Shown piece by piece: positions 31,939 to 39,720 of a stretch of DNA of 43,016 nt (within the stretch, counting starts at the first letter, position 1; the number at the start of each line of letters is the position of its first letter). Below the pieces are notes generated by a model. The model was not told the origin of the DNA, made no database searches, and saw only the letters and a list, made by a program, of their open reading frames with translations. Source of the DNA: DATAVB01 sp040414495 (lineage in GTDB: Bacteria; Actinomycetota; Actinomycetes; Mycobacteriales; QHCD01); assembly GCA_040414495.1 (NCBI GenBank), contig JBEDUI010000129.1:1-43016 (forward strand), given 5' to 3'. A program made the translations under genes and the position numbers.

Positions 31939-31958
31939 AACCTACGGAACCGTAGGTT
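31939..31958 (-). promoter_or_regulatory. 20-bp TetR-type operator of the desaturase operon
   Basis: AACCTACGGAACCGTAGGTT has perfect 9-bp arms around a 2-bp centre. On the minus strand the inner end contains TAGGTT, a possible -10. A further partial half (GCAACCGTAA) sits beside it at 31931. Position before a desaturase-TetR pair makes it the likely site for that TetR. The remaining 31960-32095 gap shows no gene. Confidence 0.75.
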
Positions 31959-32095
31959 TGCCATGGCTGGACGAAAGTGGACGGTGGATCCGGCCACAGT
32001 CGATTGCGTAATCCAGCGGCTACCCACCGCCCACGCGATCCACACGTTCTGCCCCTGACCCGCCGCGGCAGGGCCAGGAGCAGAACGGCGGCGAT

Positions 32096-32452
32096 TCAGC
32101 TCTTCGGCGCGTTGTGCGTCCAGAGGCCGAATTCCTGGCCGTTGGCGTCGTGGATGAGACCCCACCAGCCGAATTCCTCGGAGATCAGCTTGCGTTCCTG
32201 GACCACCTTGCCGCCGGCGGCGACGGCCCGGGCGATCGTGTCCTCCAGGTCATCGACCTCGGCGTAGAGGCGGGCGCCCTGCGGCGGCTCCTGCGTCAGA
32301 CCGCCGATCGGGGTGCCGTCGGAGGTCGAGACGAGCACATATCCCTCACCCATGGGTGCGAACTGCCAGCCGAGTACGTCGCCGTAGAACTTCTGGGCCG
32401 CGGCGAGGTCGGTTGCCGGTAGCTCCCACCAGGTCACTGCGTTGTTTCCCAT
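32096..32452 (-). CDS. VOC (glyoxalase/bleomycin-resistance fold) family protein
   Basis: A 118-residue protein with two beta-alpha-beta-beta-beta modules. The first is VTWWELPATDLAAAQKFYGD with VLGWQF. The second begins LYAEVDDLEDTIARAVAAGG and ends in HDANGQEFGLW. The pattern matches the single-module-pair VOC proteins of the CFP30B/27-kDa antigen type, whose substrates are unknown. Metal ligands are not obvious beyond one His and a terminal Glu. Start is ATG 32452 with AAAGGGAC upstream. It stands alone before the tRNA. Confidence 0.88.
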   Translation of the reverse strand: MGNNAVTWWELPATDLAAAQKFYGDVLGWQFAPMGEGYVLVSTSDGTPIGGLTQEPPQGARLYAEVDDLEDTIARAVAAGGKVVQERKLISEEFGWWGLIHDANGQEFGLWTHNAPKS

Positions 32453-32608
32453 GAGATGTCCCTTTCCCTGCGTTTATGGCTGTCCCGGCGTGGTGCGCCG
32501 GCACGACGATGACGAACAGGTGGCGGCGGAAATCGACAGCCGCCAGGTAGGACCTGAGGGTGTGCCGGGGGTACGACAGTTTCGTTGTGTGCCCTCGGCC
32601 GATCGTGC

Positions 32609-32629
32609 GGGTAGGCAGTGACCTACCCT
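32609..32629 (+). promoter_or_regulatory. Promoter and inverted repeat before tRNA-Gln
   Basis: GGGTAGG (32609-32615) and CCTACCC (32622-32628) are perfect arms around six bases. The second arm forms most of a TACCCT -10 (32624-32629), 14 bases before the tRNA 5' end. A bound protein or RNA hairpin here would affect tRNA transcription. The regulatory role is inferred. Confidence 0.4.
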
Positions 32630-32643
32630 TGTCGGGCATCCGA

Positions 32644-32716
32644 TGGGGGATGGGGTAATCGGCAGCCCGCCGGCCTTTGGAGCCGTGCAGTCTCGGTTCG
32701 AGTCCGAGTCCCCCAG
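32644..32716 (+). tRNA. tRNA-Gln (anticodon TTG)
   Basis: A 73-base cloverleaf. Acceptor TGGGGGA pairs with TCCCCCA (32709-32715) and the discriminator is G. The D stem is GGG/CCC. The anticodon arm is CCGGC-CTTTGGA-GCCGT with TTG at positions 34-36. The T arm is CTCGG-TTCGAGT-CCGAG. CCA is not fully encoded. The 27-43 pair of the anticodon stem is a C-U mismatch; all other stems are perfect. Its location before glmU matches the tRNA-Gln near glmU in mycobacteria. Confidence 0.93.
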
Positions 32717-32750
32717 CAAATCGGTCGGGGCGGTCTGGCAGGCTGCGGTC

Positions 32751-33902
32751 GTGACCGCGCTGGGCTGGATCGCCGCCGCCTCGCTGGCGGCGTGGCTGTG
32801 GTTGGCGTTCGTACGCGGATTCTTCTGGCGTACCGACCAGCGGCTGCCGGCCACCTCCGACCCGACCGACTGGCCGTCGCTGGCGATCGTCGTACCGGCC
32901 CGGGACGAGGCCGCGGTGTTGCCCGAGACGTTGCCGACCCTGCTGGCGCAGCGCTATCCGGGACCGGCCCAGGTGATCCTGGTCGACGACAACTCGACCG
33001 ACGGCACCGGCGAGGTCGCCCGGTCGCTGGATGGGCCCCGGTCGCTGGATAGGTATGGCCTGCCGTTGACGATCACTACGCCGGGGGAGCCGCCGGCCGG
33101 ATGGGCCGGCAAGCTGTGGGCGCTTCGGCACGGCGTCGAGGTTGCCGGCGAGGTCGACCTGCTGCTGCTCACCGACGCCGACATCGCGCACGAGGACGGG
33201 TCGCTGCGCCAGTTGGTCGCCGCGGCCGGCGAGCGCGACCTGGTCTCGCAGATGGCACGGCTGCGGGTACGGACCGGCTGGGAGCGGCTGATCGTGCCGG
33301 CGTTCGTGTACTTCTTCGCCCTGCTGTACCCGTTCCGGTGGAGCAACCGGGTCGGCGCCCGGACGGCGGCCGCGGCCGGCGGGTGCACATTGGTCCGGCG
33401 GGATGCGCTCGAACGCGTCGGCGGGGTCGCGGCGATCCGCGGCGCGGTGATCGACGACGTGGCGCTGGCCGGGCTGGTCAAGCGCGGCGGCGGGCGGATC
33501 TGGCTGGGGCTGGCCGGTCCGGTCCGCAGCGTTCGGCCGTACCCGACGCTGGCGAGCCTGTGGCAGATGGTGGCTCGGAGCGCTTACGCGCAGTTGCGGC
33601 ACTCGGTCCTGCTGCTGATCGGTACGGTCCTGGGCCTGGCGGTGATCTTCCTGGTCCCGCCGGTCGCCGCCGTCCTCGGCGCGGCGATGGCGGACTGGCC
33701 GGCGTTGGCGTTGGGTGTAACGGCGTGGGCCGTGATGTCGCTGACGTACGTGCCGATGCTGCGCTATTACGGTCAGCCCGTGTCGGCCGCGCCGGCCCTG
33801 CCGGTGACTGCCATGCTCTATCTGGCCATGACACTCGACTCTGCCCGGCGGCATTGGCTCGGGCGCGGCGCACAGTGGAAGGGCCGGATCTACCAGCAGT
33901 AG
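32751..33902 (+). CDS. HpnB-like membrane glycosyltransferase, family 2
   Basis: A 383-residue protein with one N-terminal helix, a GT-A domain and three C-terminal helices. Motifs: LAIVVPARDEAAVLPETLPT, VILVDDNSTDGTGEVAR, the GWAGKLWALRHG segment, DLLLLTDADIAH with the metal-binding DAD, and later VIDDVALAGLVKR. The ordering matches hopene-associated glycosyltransferase HpnB, but no hopanoid genes are visible here, so another lipid-linked or carotenoid-type acceptor is possible. Start is GTG 32751. The frame stays open into the tRNA to 32643, but that part is RNA. A ribosome site is weak (GGCAGG). Confidence 0.85.
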   Translation: MTALGWIAAASLAAWLWLAFVRGFFWRTDQRLPATSDPTDWPSLAIVVPARDEAAVLPETLPTLLAQRYPGPAQVILVDDNSTDGTGEVARSLDGPRSLDRYGLPLTITTPGEPPAGWAGKLWALRHGVEVAGEVDLLLLTDADIAHEDGSLRQLVAAAGERDLVSQMARLRVRTGWERLIVPAFVYFFALLYPFRWSNRVGARTAAAAGGCTLVRRDALERVGGVAAIRGAVIDDVALAGLVKRGGGRIWLGLAGPVRSVRPYPTLASLWQMVARSAYAQLRHSVLLLIGTVLGLAVIFLVPPVAAVLGAAMADWPALALGVTAWAVMSLTYVPMLRYYGQPVSAAPALPVTAMLYLAMTLDSARRHWLGRGAQWKGRIYQQ

Positions 33903-33980
33903 TACGAGCAGGGTTACGGGGCAGTTAACATGAGGCGGCCCCGACCCGGTGACCATCAGCCCGATTTGAGGGGAGCGTCC

Positions 33981-35522
33981 GTGTCGGATTCGTACGACAC
34001 GCCAGCAGCCCGGCACCGCCGGGCCGATCAGGACACCATTGAGACGGCCGTCGTCGTTCTCGCCGCGGGCGGGGGGACGCGCATGCGTTCCGCGCTACCG
34101 AAGGCGCTGCACGAGATCGGCGGTCGCAGCCTGATCGGGCACGTGCTGGCGGCCGCCGAGCCGCTCGAGGCGACCTCGACGAGCGTGGTCGTAGGGCACG
34201 GACGCGACCAACTGATCCCGGCCTTGGACCAGGCGGGCGTGGGCATCGTCGTACAGACCGAACAGCGCGGCACCGGGCACGCGACCCGGCTGGCGCTGGA
34301 GGAGATCGGCGACTTCGAGGGCACGGTCGTGGTGCTGTTCGGCGACACCCCGCTGCTCACCGCGCACACGCTGCAACGCCTGGTCGGCGAGCACGCCAGC
34401 AACGACGCGGCCGCCACACTGCTGACCGCGTACGCACCCGACCCGACCGGCTACGGGCGGATCATCCGGGACGAGTCCGGTTCGGTCCGGCGCATCGTCG
34501 AGCAACGCGACGCCAGCGAGACCGAACGCGCCGTACATGAGATCAACACCGGCGTCGCGGCGTACACCGCGGCCGACCTGCGCGACGCGCTCAAGCGGCT
34601 CTCCTCGGACAACGCGGCCGGCGAGGAGTACCTGACCGACGTGATCGGCACGTTCGTCGCGGACGGCCGGCGGGTCGGCGCGGTCCAGGTCGAGATCGCC
34701 GAGACCGCGGGCGTGAACGACCGGGTGCAGCTGGCCGAGGCGGGCCGGCTGCTGCGTGACCGCGTTCTGCAGGCCTGGATGCGCAGCGGCGTAACCGTGG
34801 TCGACCCGGCCACGACCTGGGTCGACGTCGAGGTTCGGCTGGAGCAGGACGTGGTGCTCGACGCCGGCGTACAACTGCACGGCTCGACGACCGTCGGCGC
34901 TGGTGCCCGGATCGGCCCGGACTGCACGCTGACCGACACGGTCGTGGGCGCCGAAGCCACGGTCGTACGGACCACCGCCGACTCGGCGCAGATCGGACCG
35001 GCCGCGCAGGTCGGGCCGTACGCCTACCTGCGGCCGGGTGCGGTACTGGCCCGCGGCGCCAAGGTCGGCACGTACGTAGAGGTGAAGAACGCCGAGATTG
35101 GCGAGGGCAGCAAGGTGCCGCACCTGTCCTACGTCGGCGATGCGACCATTGGTCGGGGCGTCAATATCGGCGCCGCGTCGGTATTCGTGAACTACGACGG
35201 TGTGACCAAGCGCCGGTCGGTCGTGGGCGATGGGGCCCGAACCGGCGCGGACAACATGTTCGTCGCCCCGGTGCATATCGGCGATGGGGCCTATACCGGC
35301 GCCGGCGCGGTGATCCGGGAGGACGTTCCGCCCGGTGCGCTAGCCGTTTCGGCCGGGGCGCAGCGGATCATCGAGGGCTGGACCGAGCGGAAGCGACCCG
35401 GAACACCCTCGGCGGAGGCTGCGATTCGGGCCCGCAACAGTGACACTGAGAAATGGGACACTAAGAACAACAGCACAAGCAACGCAGACTCGTACAGCCC
35501 GGGAGACGATCCGCGCCAGTGA
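33981..35522 (+). CDS. glmU: Bifunctional N-acetylglucosamine-1-phosphate uridyltransferase / glucosamine-1-phosphate acetyltransferase
   Basis: A 513-residue enzyme that makes UDP-GlcNAc for peptidoglycan and polysaccharide. The N-terminal nucleotidyltransferase has VVLAAGGGTRMRSALPKALH and QTEQRGTGHATRLAL, then FGDTPLL. The C-terminal left-handed beta helix carries hexapeptide repeats (from about residue 280), the YLRPGAVLARGAKVGTYVE segment and the VNIGAASVFVNYDG acetyl-CoA site. The last 60 residues are a disordered tail typical of actinobacterial GlmU. Start is GTG 33981 with GAGGGGAG upstream. It is followed by prs, as in mycobacteria. Confidence 0.97.
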   Translation: MSDSYDTPAARHRRADQDTIETAVVVLAAGGGTRMRSALPKALHEIGGRSLIGHVLAAAEPLEATSTSVVVGHGRDQLIPALDQAGVGIVVQTEQRGTGHATRLALEEIGDFEGTVVVLFGDTPLLTAHTLQRLVGEHASNDAAATLLTAYAPDPTGYGRIIRDESGSVRRIVEQRDASETERAVHEINTGVAAYTAADLRDALKRLSSDNAAGEEYLTDVIGTFVADGRRVGAVQVEIAETAGVNDRVQLAEAGRLLRDRVLQAWMRSGVTVVDPATTWVDVEVRLEQDVVLDAGVQLHGSTTVGAGARIGPDCTLTDTVVGAEATVVRTTADSAQIGPAAQVGPYAYLRPGAVLARGAKVGTYVEVKNAEIGEGSKVPHLSYVGDATIGRGVNIGAASVFVNYDGVTKRRSVVGDGARTGADNMFVAPVHIGDGAYTGAGAVIREDVPPGALAVSAGAQRIIEGWTERKRPGTPSAEAAIRARNSDTEKWDTKNNSTSNADSYSPGDDPRQ

Positions 35523-35563
35523 GCACAGCAGGAATGCCCAGCGATGGCCTGAGGAGTCGAGGC

Positions 35564-36547
35564 ATGAGCAGCATCGAGAGTCAGAGCCGGAAGAGTCTGA
35601 TGCTCTTCTCCGGCCGGGCATTCCCGGAGCTGGCCCAGGAGATCGCCGGCGCGCTCGGCATCACCTGCACACCTTCCTCGACGTACGACTTCGCCAACGG
35701 CGAGATCTATGTACGGTACGAGGAGTCGGTGCGCGGCAGCGACGCGTTCGTCGTGCAGAGCATGAGCACGCCGATCAACCAGTGGGTGATGGAGTCGCTG
35801 GTCATGATCGACGCGCTCAAACGCGGCTCGGCGAAACGGATCACGGTCGTGGTGCCGTTCTACCCGTACGCCCGGCAGGACAAGAAGCATCGCGGCCGCG
35901 AGCCGATCTCGGCCCGGCTGGTGGCCGACCTCTACAAGACGGCCGGCGCGCACCGCATCCTCACCGTCGACCTGCACACCTCGCAGACCCAGGGCTTCTT
36001 CGATGGTCCGGTCGACCACCTCTTCGCGCTGCCGCTGCTGTCCGATCACGTGCGGACGAAGTACGCGGATGCCGACCTGACCGTGGTCGCGCCGGACTCG
36101 GGCCGGGTGCGGGTGGCCGAGCGGTGGACCGATCGCCTGGGTGGCTGCCCGCTGGCGTTCATCCACAAGACCCGTGACCCGCTGGTGCCCAATCAGGTCA
36201 AGGCCAACCGCGTCGTGGGCGATGTGGCCGGACGGGTCTGCATCATCGTCGACGACATGATCGACACCGGCGGGACGACCGTTGCCGCAGCCGAGGCGCT
36301 CTTCGACGCCGGTGCCGCCGACGTCATCGCGGCCGCGACCCACGGCGTGCTGTCCGGTCCCGCGGTCGACCGGTTGAAGAACAGCCGGATCAGTGAGGTC
36401 GTGATCACCAATACGCTGCCGGTCCCGCCGGAGCGGATGATCGACAAGATCACGGTGCTCTCGATCGCCCCGATGATCGCCCGGGCCATCAAGGAGGTCT
36501 TCGAGGACGGCTCGGTGACGAGCCTCTTCGACGGCGCCGCCGGCTGA
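35564..36547 (+). CDS. prs: Ribose-phosphate pyrophosphokinase
   Basis: A 327-residue class I PRPP synthetase, supplying PRPP for nucleotides, His, Trp and decaprenyl-phosphoribose. Motifs: LMLFSGRAFPELAQEIA, FANGEIYVRYEESVRG, PYARQDKKHRGREPISARLV, VDLHTSQTQGFF and the PRPP loop IIVDDMIDTGGTT. The usual KRR motif region in the Mg/ribose site is intact apart from ordinary variation. I chose ATG 35564, with GAGGAG 7 bases upstream and a length matching the M. tuberculosis enzyme. A GTG at 35519 overlaps the glmU stop and is a possible longer start. Confidence 0.96.
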   Translation: MSSIESQSRKSLMLFSGRAFPELAQEIAGALGITCTPSSTYDFANGEIYVRYEESVRGSDAFVVQSMSTPINQWVMESLVMIDALKRGSAKRITVVVPFYPYARQDKKHRGREPISARLVADLYKTAGAHRILTVDLHTSQTQGFFDGPVDHLFALPLLSDHVRTKYADADLTVVAPDSGRVRVAERWTDRLGGCPLAFIHKTRDPLVPNQVKANRVVGDVAGRVCIIVDDMIDTGGTTVAAAEALFDAGAADVIAAATHGVLSGPAVDRLKNSRISEVVITNTLPVPPERMIDKITVLSIAPMIARAIKEVFEDGSVTSLFDGAAG

Positions 36548-36584
36548 GCACTCCGGCGTGGTCGGGGTTGCCAACAGCGTCGGG

Positions 36585-36590
36585 TACGCT
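36585..36590 (+). promoter_or_regulatory. Possible -10 of rplY with a leader of about 110 bases
   Basis: TACGCT at 36585-36590 is the best hexamer in the prs-rplY gap and is identical to the leaderless promoter elements elsewhere in the window. Here it is 116 bases from the start codon. The leader has no fold I recognise. Confidence 0.3.
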
Positions 36591-36706
36591 TATCAGGTTG
36601 CCCGGCGAGGGACGCCATTTCGGCTCCGTTATCGACGGTGAGGATGTGCGGCTGCGCGCGGGCATGCACCCACCGTCTGGCAACAACAATGCAAGGAGAT
36701 ATCGCC

Positions 36707-37351
36707 GTGGCCGACCAGCTGCGTATTCCGGCTGAGATCCGTACCGAGTTCGGCAAGGGCGCCGCCCGCCGGGCCCGCCGCGCTGGCAAGGTGCCCGCCG
36801 TCCTCTATGGACACGGCTCCGACCCGGTGCACGTCAACCTGCCCGGTCACGAGTTGATGCTCGCGCTGAAGAATGCGAACGCTCTGCTCACGATCGGCCT
36901 GCCCACCGGCGAGCAGCTGGCCTTGTCCAAGGCCGTGCAGCGTGACCCGATCAAGGGCTTTCTCGAGCACGTAGACCTGTTGCTGGTCCGTCGCGGCGAG
37001 AAGGTGCAGGTCGAGGTCGCGATCGTGCTCGTCGGCGAGGCGGCCCCGGAGACCCTGGTCAACCAGGACCTGAACACGCTGACCGTCGAGGCCGAGGCGA
37101 CCCACATCCCGGACGAGCTCGAGGTCAGCATCGAGGGTTTGCAGGTTGGCGACCACATCGCCGCGCACGCGGTCTCGCTGCCGGCCGGCGCCACCCTGAT
37201 CACCGAGCCCGACCACTTGGTCGTGTCGATCAGCGCGGCCCCGACGGCCGAGGCGTTGGAGGCCGAGATGGCCGAGGCGGAGGCCGAGGCCGGTGTCGAG
37301 CGCGAGGCGCCCGCGGCTGAGGAGCCCGCCGCCGAGGAAAACGGCGAGTAG
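36707..37351 (+). CDS. rplY: 50S ribosomal protein bL25, general-stress (CTC/TL5) form
   Basis: A 214-residue long form of bL25, which binds 5S rRNA. The N-domain has RIPAEIRTEFGKGAARRARR and AGKVPAVLYGHG. The second TL5/CTC domain starts near residue 95 (KVQVEVAIVLVGEA) and has the TLTVEAEATHIPDELEVSIE stretch. The last 30 residues are an acidic Ala/Glu tail, as in actinobacterial homologues. Start GTG 36707 has AAGGAG 8 bases upstream. It precedes pth by 30 bases; the prs-rplY-pth order is conserved. Confidence 0.96.
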   Translation: MADQLRIPAEIRTEFGKGAARRARRAGKVPAVLYGHGSDPVHVNLPGHELMLALKNANALLTIGLPTGEQLALSKAVQRDPIKGFLEHVDLLLVRRGEKVQVEVAIVLVGEAAPETLVNQDLNTLTVEAEATHIPDELEVSIEGLQVGDHIAAHAVSLPAGATLITEPDHLVVSISAAPTAEALEAEMAEAEAEAGVEREAPAAEEPAAEENGE

Positions 37352-37381
37352 TAGCCGGATCGAGTCGAGTGATCCTGCGGC

Positions 37382-37951
37382 GTGAGTGACGTCTTCGTCG
37401 TGGTCGGGCTGGGCAATCCTGGCCCGACCTACGCCGGTAACCGGCACAACGTCGGCTTCATGGTGGCTGATCTGCTGGCCGGTCGGGTCGGCGGAAAGTT
37501 CAAATCCCACAAAGGCCGGGCCGATGTGCTGGAGGGCCGTATCGGCGGCGTGCGGGCGGTGTTGGTCAAACCCCGTTCGTACATGAACCTCTCCGGCGGT
37601 CCGGTCTCCTCGGTGCTGTCGTTCTTTTCGGTGCCGGCCCCGCAGCTCGTCGTCATTCACGACGAGCTCGATCTTCCGTACGGCGCGCTGCGCCTCAAGC
37701 GCGGTGGTGGCGACAACGGCCACAACGGCCTGAAGTCGATCAGCCAGGCGCTGGGCAGCCGGGAGTACCACCGCGTCCGGTTCGGTATCGGCCGGCCGCC
37801 GGGTCGGCAGGCGCCGGCCGATTTCGTGCTGCGCGACTTCGGCACCGTCGAACGCAAAGAACTGGACCTGAACGTGGAGCGCGCGGCCGACGCGGTCGAG
37901 ATGTTGATTACGCGTGGTCTCGAAGCTGCGCAGAATGCATTCAACGATTAG
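37382..37951 (+). CDS. pth: Peptidyl-tRNA hydrolase
   Basis: A 189-residue enzyme that recycles peptidyl-tRNA released from stalled ribosomes. The family opening is VVVGLGNPGPTYAGNRHNVG, with the catalytic His22 in NRHNVG. KPRSYMNLSGGPVSSVLSFF, the IHDELDLPYGALRLKRGGGD segment with the catalytic Asp, and GHNGLKSISQALGS and RVRFGIGRPPG follow. Start GTG 37382 is only weakly supported by a ribosome site, but it fits the family length. The 37952-38250 gap that follows is less GC-rich than the surroundings and holds regulatory signals of the next gene. Confidence 0.97.
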   Translation: MSDVFVVVGLGNPGPTYAGNRHNVGFMVADLLAGRVGGKFKSHKGRADVLEGRIGGVRAVLVKPRSYMNLSGGPVSSVLSFFSVPAPQLVVIHDELDLPYGALRLKRGGGDNGHNGLKSISQALGSREYHRVRFGIGRPPGRQAPADFVLRDFGTVERKELDLNVERAADAVEMLITRGLEAAQNAFND

Positions 37952-38100
37952 CCCGTAATAACCAATCGCGGCGTAATTTCAGTAACTAGTTGTCACGAGC
38001 CGGGAAATTGCGGCGGTGCACTCAGAGTGAGCGCGGAATGCAACCGCTCCGCATAAGTCATCACGTTCGGTGTCGAGCGGTATTTCCTGAGCCAGGCAGG

Positions 38101-38124
38101 GAATGGACGTTGAAACGTCTCATT
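38101..38124 (+). promoter_or_regulatory. Inverted repeat upstream of the exopolysaccharide cluster
   Basis: GACGTT-GA-AACGTC (38106-38119) is a perfect palindrome around 2 bp. The outer GAATG (38101) and CATTC (38120) extend it with a small asymmetry. It lies 127 bases before the start codon, in an AT-richer gap of about 300 bases, and looks like an operator. The rest of the gap has no gene. Confidence 0.5.
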
Positions 38125-38250
38125 CCGGTGTAGACACAAACCCGCGAAAAACCCGGCAGCAGGGGCGTGATAACACTATTCTGCCCACGTCGTCTCCCGC
38201 CCCATGCGCAAACGTTGCCCGGGGGGTGGCGGCTGGGCTAGGGGGAATGT

Positions 38251-39720
38251 GTGACTGCGCTGCACGTCAGTGTTGACAGTGATGCGGTCGAATATGCGGC
38301 TGATTCCGCTGACCGACCGGTCCGTAACGCGCTCTATTGGGAGCGACGTTATTGCCGTACCGCCATGGTGACGGACGGAATTGTCGCGCTCGCTGCGGGC
38401 TGTTTAGCTTTTCTTTCTCGTTTTGGCGATATGACCGCCACGAACCAGGAATATCTGGTAGCGAGCCTGCTGCTTCCGATCGGTTGGATCGTCGCGGTGC
38501 TGATCGCACGGGCCTACGAGGCGAGGTTTCTGTTCGTCGGGGCGGATGAGTACCAGCGGATTTCGCTCGCCGGGATCTCGACGATTGCCGCCGTTGCGGT
38601 CGTTTCGTACGCGGCCGATCTGCAAATCGCCCGCGGCTACGTCGTGGTGGCGCTGCCCGGAGTCACGCTCGGCACGTTGGCAACGCGGTACGCGGCCCGC
38701 AAATGGTTGCACCGGCGGCGTACCGCGCTCGGACTGTACATGCGCAACGTCTTGCTGGTCGGCCACGAATCGACCGTCGTCGCATTGGCCCGGCGGCTGG
38801 GTCGCGAGCGTTATCACGGAATGCAGGTCGTTGGCGCCTGTGTGCCGCGGCCAATTCCGGCGGCGGACGGCGAGGTCCCGATTTACGGCTCGTTCGACGA
38901 CGTGGATCTGGCGGTGCAGGTCAGCGGGGCCGACACGGTCGCGGTATTGGCCTGCCCGGAATTCGATGGGGACGCGCTGCGTCGGTTGGCCTGGCAGTTG
39001 GAAAAGGACGACGTTGATCTGGTCGTCGCGCCGGCGTTGACGGATGTGGCCGGCCCGCGAACGACGATCCGGCCAGTCGACGGCCTGCCGTTGCTGCATG
39101 TCGAGCACCCGGATCTGTCCGGTGGCCGCAGGCTGGTAAAGGCGTTGTTCGACCGGATCGGGGCGGCCCTGATTTTGTTGGTTACCTGGCCGCTGTTTAT
39201 CGGTATCGCGGTCGCGATCCGGCTCGGTGGTGGCCCGGCCTTGTTCGCCCAGGAACGGGTCGGCCGGGGCGGTCGGCCGTTCCGGCTCTACAAATTCCGT
39301 TCCATGTATCCCGATGCCGAGCAGAGCCAGGCGGCGCTGGCCGACGCGAACGAATTCGACGGCGTGCTGTTCAAAATCCGGGACGATCCCCGGGTCACCC
39401 CGCTCGGCCGGTGGCTGCGGCGGTATTCACTCGACGAATTGCCGCAACTGTTCAACGTATTGCTGGGCCAGATGTCGCTGGTCGGCCCGCGGCCGCCGCT
39501 GCCGACCGAGGTTGAGCAGTACGCCGCGGAGGTCCGGCGCCGGTTGGTGGTCAAGCCCGGCATTACCGGGTTGTGGCAGGTGAGCGGTCGTTCGGACCTG
39601 TCCTGGGACGAGTCGGTCCGGCTGGATCTGCGGTACGTCGAGAATTGGTCGCTGGCCATGGATCTGCTGATCCTGTGGCGTACGGCGTTCGCGGTCGCCA
39701 AATCCTCGGGCGCGTACTGA
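38251..39720 (+). CDS. Exopolysaccharide polyprenyl glycosylphosphotransferase
   Basis: A 489-residue initiating sugar-phosphate transferase of the WbaP/CpsE type. It loads the first sugar-1-phosphate onto undecaprenyl phosphate. Four N-terminal helices (about 37-56, 68-88, 104-122, 128-146) precede a CoA-binding-like Rossmann region (165-260). One more helix (303-325) leads to the catalytic domain: QERVGRGGRPFRLYKFRSM (334-352), SLDELPQLFNVLLGQMSLVG (393-412) with the Asp/Glu pair, PRPPLP, and KPGITGLWQVSGR (435-447). All motifs are intact. GTG 38251 follows a GGGGGA ribosome site. Its TGA overlaps the next ATG (TGATG). Confidence 0.95.
   Translation: MTALHVSVDSDAVEYAADSADRPVRNALYWERRYCRTAMVTDGIVALAAGCLAFLSRFGDMTATNQEYLVASLLLPIGWIVAVLIARAYEARFLFVGADEYQRISLAGISTIAAVAVVSYAADLQIARGYVVVALPGVTLGTLATRYAARKWLHRRRTALGLYMRNVLLVGHESTVVALARRLGRERYHGMQVVGACVPRPIPAADGEVPIYGSFDDVDLAVQVSGADTVAVLACPEFDGDALRRLAWQLEKDDVDLVVAPALTDVAGPRTTIRPVDGLPLLHVEHPDLSGGRRLVKALFDRIGAALILLVTWPLFIGIAVAIRLGGGPALFAQERVGRGGRPFRLYKFRSMYPDAEQSQAALADANEFDGVLFKIRDDPRVTPLGRWLRRYSLDELPQLFNVLLGQMSLVGPRPPLPTEVEQYAAEVRRRLVVKPGITGLWQVSGRSDLSWDESVRLDLRYVENWSLAMDLLILWRTAFAVAKSSGAY

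Noticed and set aside
32643..32750. A longer glycosyltransferase starting at ATG 32643
   Set aside because: The first 25 codons would be the tRNA-Gln sequence itself; GTG 32751 just before the first membrane helix fits the family length.
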